A stretch of DNA of 64,000 bases, taken from contig CM046308.1 of NCBI GenBank assembly GCA_025267735.1, positions 35,825,267-35,889,266 of the forward strand. The letters run 5' to 3'. Below, in pieces: positions 13,046 to 24,005 of the stretch. The position numbers and the translations under genes are program-made. Within the stretch, counting starts at the first letter, position 1; the number at the start of each line of letters is the position of its first letter. Source of the DNA: Mactra quadrangularis. Taxonomy: Eukaryota; Mollusca; Bivalvia; Venerida; Mactridae. Below the pieces are notes generated by a model. It was not told where the DNA came from and did not search any database. It was given only the letters and a program-made list of their open reading frames with translations.

Positions 13046-14506
13046 TAAAATACTATGTATTCAGATATTAACTTATTATTGGTTAGCTCTATGAATGTTT
13101 TCTGTTTAAAATAGCATCTCGTTTTGATGGTACAACAGAACGTTTTAACTGTTAGAATTGACACTGTAATTAACCTTTGGTACTTAGCCTTTTAAAACAA
13201 AATGTCAATACAGTAATTTTGTATTCCTGTCTGGTAGACAAAGGTTTTTATGATAATGAATTGGCCCGAATTTTTATCCACACATTTAAAAGTAATCATG
13301 TTTAGTTTTTAAAAGAAAGATGCAGATATCCACATCAAGACGAAACATGTTATTATAGATTAGCTTTCCTAGGCAGATACGACTCGACATATAAAATCAA
13401 GAACTGATCGTTAAGTTTGATTGGCTACTATAAGTTAAGCTTCTTTAATTACAGTACGTTTGTTTTCTCTTAAACCGAAGACAAAATCAGAGACAGTCAT
13501 TTCAAATTGATGTGTAATAATACGGTCTAAATTTCTTAAGTTGTCTTTTTAAAATGATCAATGGTTGTTTGGTTAAGTATTGGAAATGAGCTATGATTAT
13601 GCATAGGATGTAATTAATCTCATTTTCAAAAACTAGATCTGACAATACTATCATTTTAGAATTGAAGGAAATTGAACACGTTTGTAATTGAAAATCTAAG
13701 AGATAATAAGTTATTTCCTGTGTTGCGTGTACTTGTATAACATGAACAGCATAATTATCTCAAAGCTGGTCTGACAGAAGAATGACAGAACATTCAAAAT
13801 ACTGTATTTAAAGAAATTTAAAAACATATCAGGAACAGCATTATAAAAAACAGACCTCCTATTCAGACACTAACTAAAACGGTTTTGTTATCAAAGGACG
13901 CCACAATCTGTAATGGCAAACAAGAGCCTAAGGAGTTTCCGTCTTGGAACTGACAGTGGCAAACATTTGTCACTAGAAATTGTGCCATAGGTTGTGTTTT
14001 AAAATTTTCTTGTATTATACCTATCTATTTTACATCTAGTGCTTCTGATCCACTTTTAGACTTAAGTATATACTTATCTGTTTTGACGACAATAGCTGTG
14101 GAAAAATACCAAAAACTGATGTCAATTCGAAACACAAATGCGAAACGTAAACTGAAAGTACCTGGAAATGAGTGGCATCGCTTCGAACATTGTAGTGGCT
14201 TTTGTATTTTTTGTAAAACATACGGACGCCAAATGCAAAAACACACCCATCAAAACAGTCTTTTGAGATACATATAATGATACATCTATATTTAAATGTA
14301 TTCAGTTGTTATTGAGAAGTGACAAATAAAGTTCAAGAGCCACCATTTCTTGGCAATTATTTCTAGTTTTTTTAGTTTTTCTAAAATACTCGTTTATGAC
14401 AATTAATACTCATAGCACAAATTGAAAAGTTCTGATCTCCATTTTATGAACTTATGCTTTTCGATGGTGTCGGCAATAAAGCTGTTATTTTTATTGTATA
14501 TTTCAG
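13046..14506. other. probable intron of the receptor gene, no other feature seen
   Basis: AT-rich, with open frames of no more than about 70 codons on either strand. It ends in a pyrimidine-rich acceptor, TATATTTCAG, at 14497-14506, directly upstream of the first receptor exon in the window. I infer it is the 3' part of an intron of at least this length. Confidence 0.55.
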
Positions 14507-14890
14507 CCGTATCTGTTGGTGTGAGCTGTTATACTCTGGTGGCTATATCCTTAGAAAGATACTATGCTATATGTCAACCATTGAAGTCAAGAAGATGGCA
14601 AACATTGTCACATGCACGTAAAATGATACTTGGCATATGGGTGTTTGTGCTTGTCCTTATGATCCCAATAGCTGCCTTTCATCGTCTTATATCTATAAAG
14701 ACTGGAGTTCATGCATGTCGGGAAATCTGGCCAGAAATACTGGTAGAATATAAACTAGATTTAGTATACAGTGTTACATTATCAGTGATTCTTCTTCTTG
14801 TACCATTGTTGTTAATGAGTTGCTACTACGGTTTAATGGGTCATACATTGTGGATATCATCCCGACACAGTAATACCTCAGACTTTGCAG
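14507..14890 (+). CDS. CCKR: cholecystokinin/sulfakinin receptor-like GPCR, exon coding TM3-TM5 and start of ICL3
   Basis: This exon lies between acceptor TTTCAG (14501-14506) and donor GTAAGT (14891), both introns phase 1. It starts inside TM3 (VSVGVSCYTLVAISLERYYA). The E/DRY motif is present as ERY at 14554-14562, followed by the CCK-receptor-like stretch ICQPLKSRRWQTLSHA. TM4 keeps its conserved Trp (ILGIWVFVLV), ECL2 keeps the disulfide Cys (HACREIWPE), and TM5 has its Pro (LLLVPLLLMSCYYGL). The family are plasma-membrane peptide receptors for CCK/gastrin or, in protostomes, sulfakinin-type peptides, mostly coupled to Gq or Gs. The open frame continues to 14970 past the donor, but homology stops at the splice site, so that tail is intronic. 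TM1, TM2 and the N-terminus are absent from the window. Assignment to the CCKR family is firm; the exact ligand is not known. Confidence 0.9.
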
Positions 14891-15327
14891 GTAAGTTTGC
14901 TTATTGTTGTTTTGTTTGTTCGTATCCTATTTCAACAGTCAGAGTCCTGTGGGTTATTCAATTCTGCTAATCATTATACACATTTTCGAATGCATCTGTT
15001 CTAGATCAATTGTGAACCACTCAGAAGTAGCTGTCAGGAATTTCATAATTCTATTATCGGAAATGTTTTATTGAAATTTATAGTTTCGTGTTTTTTCATG
15101 TTAAAGAAACTTTTAAGAGATAAAAGTTGTTCTTTATATGAGTGTTGTCAAACAAATTGTTGTGTATTTTGATCACATCAGGCCATTTGAAAGATTATTT
15201 TAAATTCAATCTTGACGGACTTATGTAACAGATGCTTATCGTCAAGATTTAGTTCAGTAGTTTTAATGAATCTTAGAGTAGCAGAGTGAGATGCTTTGTA
15301 TTTTATAATGTTTTTTTTCTAATTCAG
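14891..15327 (+). other. receptor intron, phase 1
   Basis: 437 bp, GTAAGT at the 5' end and a T-rich tract with AATTCAG at the 3' end (15321-15327). It joins G at 14890 to CT at 15328 to make an Ala codon, and the reading frame continues intact. It interrupts the third intracellular loop. AT-rich with nothing else recognised inside. Confidence 0.85.
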
Positions 15328-15710
15328 CTAATGGTATATCACACACAAGCGGACAAATGATGCACAGTAATGGTGTGAGTGCATCTCTTTTGTCAAAAGG
15401 TGCACACCACGCAGCACGTGATCTGGCAAACCGGAAGCGCGTCATAAGAATGTTAGTTGTTGTTGTCCTGCAATATTTCATATGCTGGACACCAATTTAT
15501 TTTTTGAATACATGGCAAGCATTTGATTTTCGAGCTGTTTTAAGATATATTTCGCCAACAGTTAAATCCCTTGTTTTATTGCTGGCGTACACGTCATCGT
15601 TCATTCATCCAATCACGTATTGCTTTATGAATCGACAATTTCGAGATGGGATTAAACGTCAGTTCTGCCGTTCCAAGCAACAATCTTTAACTACTTCCTC
15701 TCAATGTTAA
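15328..15710 (+). CDS. CCKR: cholecystokinin/sulfakinin receptor-like GPCR, last exon (ICL3, TM6, TM7, C-tail)
   Basis: This exon completes the receptor with 126 residues. A short Ser/His-rich ICL3 leads into basic RDLANRKRVIRML at the base of TM6. TM6 has the CWxP motif as CWTP (15483-15494), and TM7 reads LLLAYTSSFIHPITYCFMN. Helix 8 (RQFRDGIKRQFC) has a candidate palmitoylation Cys, and the tail ends in Ser/Thr residues, possible phosphorylation sites, before stop TAA at 15708-15710. The oddity is in TM7: the NPxxY Asn is His (codon CAT at 15606-15608), while Pro and Tyr are kept. About 255 residues are visible over the two exons; family members usually have 400 or more, so roughly 150-170 N-terminal residues are missing. 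The frame is otherwise intact, so this looks like a functional gene and not a pseudogene. Confidence 0.9.
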
Positions 15711-15905
15711 AGCGAAATTGGAAGACCATAGCAGACCAATCACTTCTTTATACATAAGTACTTAGTGCTGTGGAAGTAATTCCGTTGCTTTGAAGCCTTT
15801 GTAGCTCTAGATCGAATATGTGTTTAGGGTTAGGGTTAGGGTTATATGTGAATATTGTTTGAAAGTAATGAAATGAATAAACTTAACGTAATGCTTATTA
15901 GTTGT
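15711..15905 (+). other. receptor 3' UTR with poly(A) signal
   Basis: AATAAA at 15876-15881 lies 166 bases after the stop codon, with T/GT-rich sequence following at 15895-15915. The short UTR contains a telomere-type repeat. The end position is estimated from the usual 10-30 base spacing after AATAAA. Confidence 0.6.
15824..15844 (+). repeat. interstitial telomere-type (TTAGGG)3.5
   Basis: Three perfect TTAGGG units plus TTA, the metazoan and molluscan telomere repeat, lie inside the inferred 3' UTR of the receptor gene. Confidence 0.9.
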
Positions 15906-16024
15906 TTTCTATGTATTTCATTGTCGTGAAATGAAAGCCGAAAACTGAACATACACAATTCAAACAATACAACGTTAGAATTTATTGTTTATGACAATAA
16001 CACAACACATGTTAATGCGATTTG

Positions 16025-16503
16025 TACGAAAGACCGGTAGTGCTATTCCAACTTCATGATTCTTGACTTCATCTTCAAGTATTCACATTTTGAACTTCGT
16101 GAATTCACGTTTTCAACATACGGGATTCCCGAGTTCTCGATTTCTGCTTCATGAATTCACGATTTAAGCTTCGTGAATTTACGATTTCAACTTCATGAAT
16201 TCACGATTTCATCTTCATAAATTCACGATTTCAACTTCATGAATTCACGAGTTCAACTTGAAATTCTTAAAGTTGGCTTCGTGAAGTTGAAATCGTGAAT
16301 TCATGAAGTTGAAATCATGAATTCATAAAGTTGAATTCCTGAAGTTTACTTCATGAAGTTGAAATCGTGAAATCGTGAAGTTGAAATCGTGAATTCGTGA
16401 AGTTGAAATCGTGAATTCGTAAATTCCGTATGTTGAAAATGTGAATTCATGCAGATGTAATCGGGAATTCGTAAAGTTGAAATAGCCCTACCGGTCTTTC
16501 ATA
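16025..16503. mobile_element. TA-flanked palindromic MITE or foldback element
   Basis: GAAAGACCGGTAGTGCTATT at 16028-16047 matches the reverse complement of 16481-16500 with few differences. Both ends are bordered by TA (16025-16026, 16502-16503), the target of Tc1/mariner-type elements. Between them lies an unusual pair of inverted arrays built from a ~22-bp unit, CTTCATGAATTCACGATTTC-like in the left half and GAAATCGTGAATTCATGAAG-like in the right half, meeting near 16262. The whole 475 bp can fold into one long hairpin. No coding capacity. Confidence 0.75.
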
Positions 16504-16752
16504 TATTTGTGATTATTAATACTGCAAGTGGTAGTGCAACGTTGTGAATAATACTGTAATTTCCCAATGCTAGAACGAACGTTATGAAAGTTTTAAGCGA
16601 TGAGTTTTATATGGTGAGCTACATATAATTCAGAAATAAGCCAGTAAAATGATGACTGCAAATATTATTGCACAATATTTCACAACGACTGCCAAAGTAA
16701 ATTACATAGAACAATAGAAAACTCTTAGTATTTACAAAATTTTGACAAATAT

Positions 16753-16770
16753 CAGAACAGAACAGAACAG
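16753..16770 (+). repeat. (CAGAA)n pentanucleotide microsatellite
   Basis: CAGAACAGAACAGAACAG. The same pentanucleotide sits inside the satellite units at 34.85-36.06 kb. Confidence 0.8.
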
Positions 16771-17835
16771 ATGTTTTTATTGAAGATTTGTACAACAAAG
16801 GCACATGATCTTACAAAACATTTAAGTACAAATATAATAAATATCAACATGTAATTTCTATTTTTGTTTTCTGTATTATGTTTTGAATTAATGTCCACCA
16901 TAGTTTTACTTAAAAAGTTTTGGGACTGACCCCCTTCTATGTTTGAACGGGTAACAACCAAATGTTATACAGCAATGTTTGGACCTTAGATTGCTCGGTG
17001 ACTTTTAAACATCTTTGAGGTACCGCATACGATCTGTTTATTTCGTACTAGCATCGTGTACCTTAGTGCAATATAATTCCTTATCCAGTTGGGTAGGTTA
17101 AAAGCTAAATGTTACAAAGACGCATTACTGAAGAAAAGGCGATTAGACGAACAAGAATACCCATTGTCTGAAAAAGACTTATTAACTTACAATGAGTACT
17201 AATGAACATTGCTATTTTCTTTTTTATACATTTGTGTTATTTATTCTATCCACGTTACATATGCCATTGACAACTTCTTGATTAATTAACAGTTCTATAT
17301 CCATTGTGAAGATTTTATTACATGGTTCCCTGATGAATTAGCATTGTGATTGTCACGTGATCGCAATCTTATATTAGCAATTGTCAGGCCGTTGAATCTC
17401 TGGACATGCTTGGACTTCTTAATGCTAGATAAAATATGTCATTCAGTAATGGCTAATATTAATACAACATGCCAATAACGGTGTGTTCCTTCATAAGCTT
17501 ACAAAATAAATGTTTGTTTATACAAGATGTGACCTGAATAAACAATGGTTTAGTGAATGAGGATTTTGAAAATAATTTCATTCCTAATCTTTCCATTTAT
17601 ACAGAGCTTCCAAACATGATATTTATAGGCTGCTGGGAACATACATGTACGTATAATTATGAAACTATGTATTGACTATAATGCTACCTAATTTCTTTGA
17701 CTTGTGATATTACAAACTACATAAAGTAATATGACCCAATAAATTTCCTAAAATGTACCCATATTCATACTGAACCAGTTTTCCACATTTTAAACGAATT
17801 CTAAGCACAAAAACCAATTCACTCCATGTTATTAC

Positions 17836-18235
17836 CAATCTGATTAAACCCGATCTAACATTTTACCGCTCGCATACTCGCTTATTTAGATATGGCCTTT
17901 TCCAAACGAAGGTCACGTTCAGGTGACCTTTTTTCATCATAATATTCATGACGAAATTGTTATGATACGTAACTTGTTTACATCGTCTACGTCACGCAAT
18001 TTGAAATGAGCCACCCAATCGCAGACTGTGAATAATACCGCTGCTAAATTTGCATGCAAACCTTGGTCTAAAAATAGAAATTACGAAATCAAAATGTGAT
18101 TAATAGTGTTTTCGTCTAGATGAAAGCTACGCATTGATTGGTCGACACAAAGTTCATCTCGACGTGACCTTGCATTGACTAAGTAGAGATCCAGTACGAC
18201 AACGCGAGTAGAACAGGATCTCTGTTTACGGAGAT
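17836..18235 (+). repeat. dispersed 400-bp repeat, copy A
   Basis: Nearly collinear with 59192-59592 on the opposite strand, and partly with 45352-45591. It begins CAATCTGATTAAACCCGATC and ends in a small hairpin, ATCTCTGTTTACGGAGAT. Near the start is an inverted repeat, AAGGTCAC-6 nt-GTGACCTT, at about 17909-17930, preserved in copy C. No open frame. Probably a non-autonomous transposon; the superfamily is not clear. Confidence 0.8.
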
Positions 18236-18685
18236 TGTGTTATTACCAATACAAATCTACACGAAAAACTACTTAGGCAATATAACTTGTCGCGACCAGC
18301 AATTACGTGAGAAGTGATAGGACTATACAACTGTATTGTAGCAGCAGGGTGTACCAAAACAACTTGAAAAGGCACACACCAAAGAAAAGCGTTGTATTTT
18401 AATTACACAAACCGTAAGCATTTTCGCACAAGGTACCTTTAAATTGTGTCGGTTACAGTGATAACGATACTACACAGAAATGTCATTAACCAATATTATC
18501 TTTAAATAAAGGTGCATTATTTACAGACAGAATCTATTATATTTTGTCTACAAAGCTTTTATTATTAGCTTTTTCAATTATTTATAAATGACTTTAGACG
18601 ACACTTTAACACGCAATTATCAGTGTGTTTTGCTACTAACGCTGTCCATTTTAAAAAGGGAATTTCCACTGATTCCCAATTCCAG
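18236..18685. other. unannotated spacer
   Basis: AT-rich with no recognised gene or repeat, between the dispersed repeat and the palindromic satellite. Confidence 0.4.
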
Positions 18686-18689
18686 TACG

Positions 18690-20610
18690 AAAAACAGTGT
18701 TTTTCTACCCATATTTTTCAATATTTTTGATGAATTTTGTACTTTTTTGTTAAGCCGGCATAACAAATACACATCATTTGCACATGAATTTTGAACTTTT
18801 TTGTTAAGCTGGCATAACAAATACACACCATTTGCACTAAAATTCATCCAAAATATAACCATTTTTCAGGATTATTTGCGTGAAAATGGCATTGTTATGC
18901 CAGCATAACAAATAAACAAGAAAATTCAAACGTAACTTTTTACATTTTTTTAACATCATCAACATAACCTTAACTTTGTTAAGCCACCATAACATTTTAT
19001 ATACAAATAAAACACTGTTAAGCCTGGCATAACAAATCATTATATAAACTATTACAGTCATAACTCAGAGAAAAGTATTTTGTTAAGCCAACATAACATT
19101 TTATTTTACATTTAAACAAATGTTAGGCCTGGCATAACAAATCAACAATAAACTTTTTCAGTCATAACTCAAAGCAAAATAATTTGTTAAGCCAGCATAA
19201 CATTTTGTTATACGAATAAAAACAATGTTAAGTCTGGCATAAAAAAATCATAGAAAATTTAAAGTCATTACTCAAATAAAAATATTTTGTTAAGCCAGCA
19301 TAACATTTTGTTATACGAATAGAAAGAATGTTAAGCCAGCCATAACAAATCATAGAAAACTTTTACAGTCATAACTCAAAGCAAAATATTTTGTTAAGCC
19401 AACATAACATTTTGTTATACAAATAAAAAGAATGTTAAGCCAGCCATAACAAATCACGATAAAAACTTACAATCATAACTCAGAGAAAAAATTTTTTGTT
19501 AAGCCGGCATAACATTTTAGATACGAATTAAAACAATGTTAAGCCTGCCATAACAACTGATGGAAAATTTTTACAGTCCTAACTCTGCGAAAAATATTTT
19601 GTTAAGCCAACATAACATTTTGTTATACGAATAAAAAGAATGTTAAGCCAGCCATAACAAATCATGATAAAAACTGTTACAATCAAAAGTCAGATAAAAA
19701 TACTTTGTTAAGCCGGTATAACATTTAAGAAACGAATTAAAACGATGTTAGGCCTGCCATAACAACTCATGGAAAATTTTTACAGTCATACCTCAGAACA
19801 AAATATTTTGTTAAGCCACCATAACATTTGTAGACATGAATAAAAAAATGTTAAGTCTGGCATAACAAATCATTGTATAAACTATTACAGACATAACTTA
19901 GAGAAAAGTATTTTGTTAAGCCAACATAACATTTTATTATACATTTAAACAAATGTTAGGCCTGGCATAACAAAGCATGATATAAACTTTTACAGTCATA
20001 ATTTAGAGAAAAATATTTTGTTAAGCCAGCATAACATTTTGTTATACCAATAAAAATAATGTTAGGTCTAGCAAACTCAAACTCAAACAAAATATTTTGT
20101 TAAGCCAGCATAGCTTTTTAGATACAAATATAAACAATGTTAAGTCTGGCATGACAAATCGGTATATAAACGTTTACAGTCAAACTTACAGAAAAGTATT
20201 TTGTTAAGCAAGCATAACATTTTTAGGAACGAATAAAAACAAAGTTAAGCCAGGTATAACAAAAAAATTAAAAGTCATAACTCAAAGCAAGATATTTTGT
20301 TAAGACGGCATAACATTTTGTTATACGAATATATAAAATGTTAAGCCAGCCATAACAAATCATGGAAAAAATTTTAAAGTAATAACCCAAAGCAAAATAT
20401 TTTGTTAAGCCAGCATAACATTTTGTTACACGAATAAAAAAAAGTTAAGCCTGGCATAACAAATCATAATATAAAGATTTACAGTCATAACTCAGAGCAA
20501 ATATTCTGTTAAGCCAGCATAACATTTTAGATACGAATAAAAATGTTAGGCCTGACATAACAAATCATGAAAAAAGCTTTTACAGTCATAACTCAAACGT
20601 TTTTAATTTT
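18690..20610 (+). repeat. ~103-bp satellite made of paired palindromic motifs
   Basis: About 17 units. Each holds two palindromic boxes. One has the form TTGTTAAGCCAGCATAACA; the other has the form GTTAAGCCTGGCATAAC, in the variants GTTAAGCCAGCCATAAC and GTTAGGCCTGGCATAAC. The boxes are separated by ~20-30 bp of AT-rich DNA, and a TTTACAGTCATAACTCAAAG segment closes the unit. The period, taken from successive TTTTGTTAAGCC starts, is about 100-105 bp. At the left edge (18742-18840) the unit is shorter and different. The short minus-strand open frames here are by-products. Confidence 0.9.
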
Positions 20611-20836
20611 ATGACCATAAAGTCTTTAGGTCACTAGTTAAGACAAAACAAGTCGATCTCTATTGTCGCCATATGCGACAAGTTTCTGGTTTAACTTTAA
20701 AATTTGGCGATTATTTTGGCTACAAAACATTTGACAAGCTTAATTTTTCTTCGGTAAAGGTTTTGATTTCGTTAGCGGCAAAGTGAAAGTTTGAAAGTGA
20801 TCAGAGATTGATTTGACTGATAATTGTTTTATAACC

Positions 20837-21746
20837 TGTTTGCAAAGGGACCGGGACAACTCAAACCGGGACAACTCAACCCATAAGCTGGGACAACTCA
20901 ACCCGTAAGTAGGTACAACTCAACCCGTGGACAACTCAACCCGTATGATATAAAAATAGTTATTCATCAAAAAATGATATGTTTAAGCTGTTAAATTTGA
21001 TTTTGAGATAAAATTTATCGCTAATGAAAGATATTCAAGTATGAAAATAATGATGACAATTTTAACCTAATGTTTGCTAATTAAATTGGAAATATTTCAT
21101 TAAATATATTGACAAACAAAATCTACAACATTATATACAAAACTACGAGCTTGTTTAATCAAAAGTTATTGTGAATTATCCCATTTCGCCGTGTAGTTTG
21201 ACAATCAATGCAAATTAAATTCTTTAAGAATGGCTCATTCTATGAGTAAGTAAAATAATCTTAAATTACTGCTTATTGATCTGTGATTATTATGATACCT
21301 TGAAAATCTGTGATTAAAAAAATATCATTCTTGTTTATAATTATTACAGTCAATATGAGGATTAATTACAAATAATGTTCAAATATCGGTAAAAAAACAG
21401 ACACTCAATATTAAAAGTATATGAATACTACACATTTAATATACAATTACATACAACACAATTGGTATTTAGAGATTGCATAAATACTGTGTCAATTATA
21501 TACCATACATTACCTATACTTTATTCACAAATACTTTCAATTCTTGATAGAAATATATTTAATTTCACTTTTTATTGTAAATACATATTTTTATGATAAA
21601 TAACTAATTAGATTATATATCATATCATAATATATTATACGGGTTGAGTTGTCCACGGGTTGAGTTGTCCCAACTTACGGGTTGAATTGTCCATACTTCG
21701 GGTTGAGTTGTCCACGGGTTGAGTTGTACCGTACCCTTTACAAACA
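20837..21746. mobile_element. long-TIR element with iterated ACAACTCAACCCG ends
   Basis: Left end 20837-20949 and right end 21632-21746 are inverted copies. Each starts TGTTTG(C/T)AAAGGG and carries five tandem copies of GGACAACTCAACCCGT-like boxes, ending in TATGATAT or TATAATAT. The 680-bp interior is very AT-rich with no open frame. This is a foldback/MITE-type DNA element; no clear target duplication was seen. Confidence 0.75.
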
Positions 21747-22052
21747 CTGACATACGTTATCAAGTTAATCCGGGGTTGATAAGTAAAGCCTGTTGTGTTT
21801 ATAACACATGTGACTGATTTAGGATAAACAGTTTCAATGAACATTAAACAATTTGACACGTGTTATTTAAATCGTCGGAAACGTTGATTCACAACTTAAG
21901 TATATAGCAGTTAAACAATTTGCGATCTTATTAACTATTTCACACATTTATTGAAACGCTTCAGGAGTTCTTCAGCAAAGCAGTCACATAAATTCTAAGT
22001 TTACAAACCATCTGTCATTTTGCCATGACCAGACTCCACAAAAGTATTCTTC

Positions 22053-22120
22053 GTCCGGATATCGAAACTACAACTCCTCGATCAGTAGACTTATTCGCTA
22101 CCGACTAAGCTAGCTATCCG
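22053..22120 (-). mobile_element. degenerate tRNA-derived SINE head
   Basis: Read on the minus strand it is tRNA-like: an A-box region GGATAGCTAGCTTAGTCGG, then AAGTCTACTGATCGAGGAG, then a B-box-like GTAGTTTCGATATCC. The motif AAGTCTACTGATC is shared with 57779-57850 on the + strand, so both are likely old copies of one SINE family. Not a functional tRNA. Confidence 0.5.
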
Positions 22121-22793
22121 TTCTTTAACACTATGTCAAATATAATGAATTAATCACTATGATAACGAATATTATAAAGCATAGAATGTATACCTTTCTT
22201 ATTTCATTGTGAACTTTTAATAATACAAGTATTAGCATTTCCAAAAATGCTTGAAATCGTCGTTTAGCCGTGTATTCTGCATAGAGAAAAAAGATTCAAG
22301 CAATAAGCAGATCAAACAGTGCATGTCTTTACAGTAATTTTACACACTGTAAGGCCAGATAAAAACCATCGAATTACCATGTGCTGTCCAGACATATTCT
22401 GACCGCGCTCGTTTCAAGAACATATTCTACCCTACATTCCGCCAGCTAATCGAACGTTCATATTTTCTAATAAACTCGCTCGGAAATAGGGAAGATAGGT
22501 TGTTGTTTTTCAACAAAAGCGAGCTTTCTTCAATAAATGTACATGTTACGAATAGGCATGAATGTTTGTTTTTGTTTTATATTGTTACTCATTGAAATTG
22601 ATACCCGTTCATATATCGATAATGATATTTGCGTGTATTACAAACAGGTAACCGTATAATAAACGCCGTGGACGATTCCATACACGCACCCCTATTTTTG
22701 CTACTCGACGTCATCATTTTGGTCACGTGACCTCTAATGCAACGTTCTGATTGGCTAAAGACAGCCGGTGTCGACACAAAAATGCTCAAATCT

Positions 22794-22836
22794 TGATAAT
22801 TGTTATTATCGTCGACAGGTCGACGATAACAATTGA
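22794..22836. repeat. near-perfect palindrome around GTCGAC
   Basis: GTTATTATCGTCGAC, an AG spacer, then GTCGACGATAAC, with flanking AATTGT/ACAATT also paired. It lies just downstream of a stretch with a CACGTG box, an ATTGGCT box and a GACGTCA-like box (22700-22760). Confidence 0.7.
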
Positions 22837-22937
22837 TCAAACCATTTATTTTACGCTTAAAAATAAATGGAAATTTTTATTAAAGCTTTATCTATTTATT
22901 GAAACTTTCGTTTTCAATAATTTTCACAATAATGTCC

Positions 22938-22971
22938 GATCGCATCTTCAAATCACATTTAAGATGCGATC
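22938..22971. repeat. perfect 11-bp stem hairpin
   Basis: GATCGCATCTT at 22938-22948 and AAGATGCGATC at 22961-22971, separated by a 12-nt loop. It is too GC-rich for its AT-rich surroundings to be likely by chance. Confidence 0.75.
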
Positions 22972-23689
22972 TTAATCTAATCAAAATGACGAAAAAAAGA
23001 CGCCGATCTCACATCAGTTCGTATTCGTCACATACACATGAAGAGGCTTCATAGTTTATGATTACGATATACCATTCTTGATTAATCATACTTTCACCTG
23101 AAATAGAAACACGTTTAAGAAATTAAGCTATAAGTCGTCGGAACAATATGGAAAATATACCAGACATGTTTTTACGCAAGCTAACTTTACAGAAATATTG
23201 TTTAATATAAAAAAGAGCAACAGAATTCCGGTTTTGCGGTAAAAGGCCATGGAAATACACTTTCTTTTGCTCGTTTTAACTTCATATAGATATACGAAGA
23301 CTGACAGCAGGTAACATGTTTTCAAACGACGATAATACTAATTTACTATATTTACTAATCTAAAATATCCTCCTTCGCCAGACAGGAATAAAAAATAATT
23401 GTGTGTGGAAAATGTGGTCTCTCATTCCCATCTTTTGTGAGGAATGAACCATATTGTAAAGGATTTTAAAATTAGTACACAACATTGACATATATTGAAA
23501 CGTTTTACTCCCGGCGATCTGTGCACGTTAATTATTGTTAATCACGTTTTCACAACGAAATAGAGTATAGTCGGTGACAGTTTACCGTACTATCGAGCGA
23601 TGAAATAAGTCTACTTAACAAAATTTCGTTCTGCATATTAGTTTAAAGATTAATAAATATTTCTTTTATTGAAATTTTACAAAAACGCA

Positions 23690-24005
23690 TTCGATTCTTC
23701 TTAGTTTTCTTCATCTCACGCACGCCTATATTTTGGTCTTCAACAATATATCGAATCGCCATATTTCGGCTGATACTGAGGTATGTGTAATAAAATACAA
23801 GCACTTGCTTAATTAATGTTAGAGCACTTGATAAAGTGACCTGGAGAAGCTTAAATATCGATAAATGACTTTTTATAGTGAAATAATGCTAAATGTCGCG
23901 TCAGTTGTTTTTTTAATAGTGTCGCTTTTGTGCCCTTTCTCTTTAAAAGGGTGTCTGAATGTCTGCTTGGTGGGGGGGGGGGGAGGGCACGAGTCTGAGT
24001 ATTCT
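23690..24005 (+). mobile_element. hAT-like element fragment, copy 1
   Basis: Shares an ordered set of motifs with 27300-27657: GAGGTATGTGTAATA, a CTTGATAA block, TTTTGTGCCCTTT.CTTT, then a G-run and GGCACG. It lacks the clear hAT-type end seen in the other copy. The 23851-24048 minus-strand open frame is a shadow. Confidence 0.5.

Noticed and set aside
14891..14970. Continuation of the receptor open frame past 14890
   Set aside because: Similarity to CCK receptors stops exactly at a GTAAGT donor and resumes at 15328 in the right phase, so it is intron.
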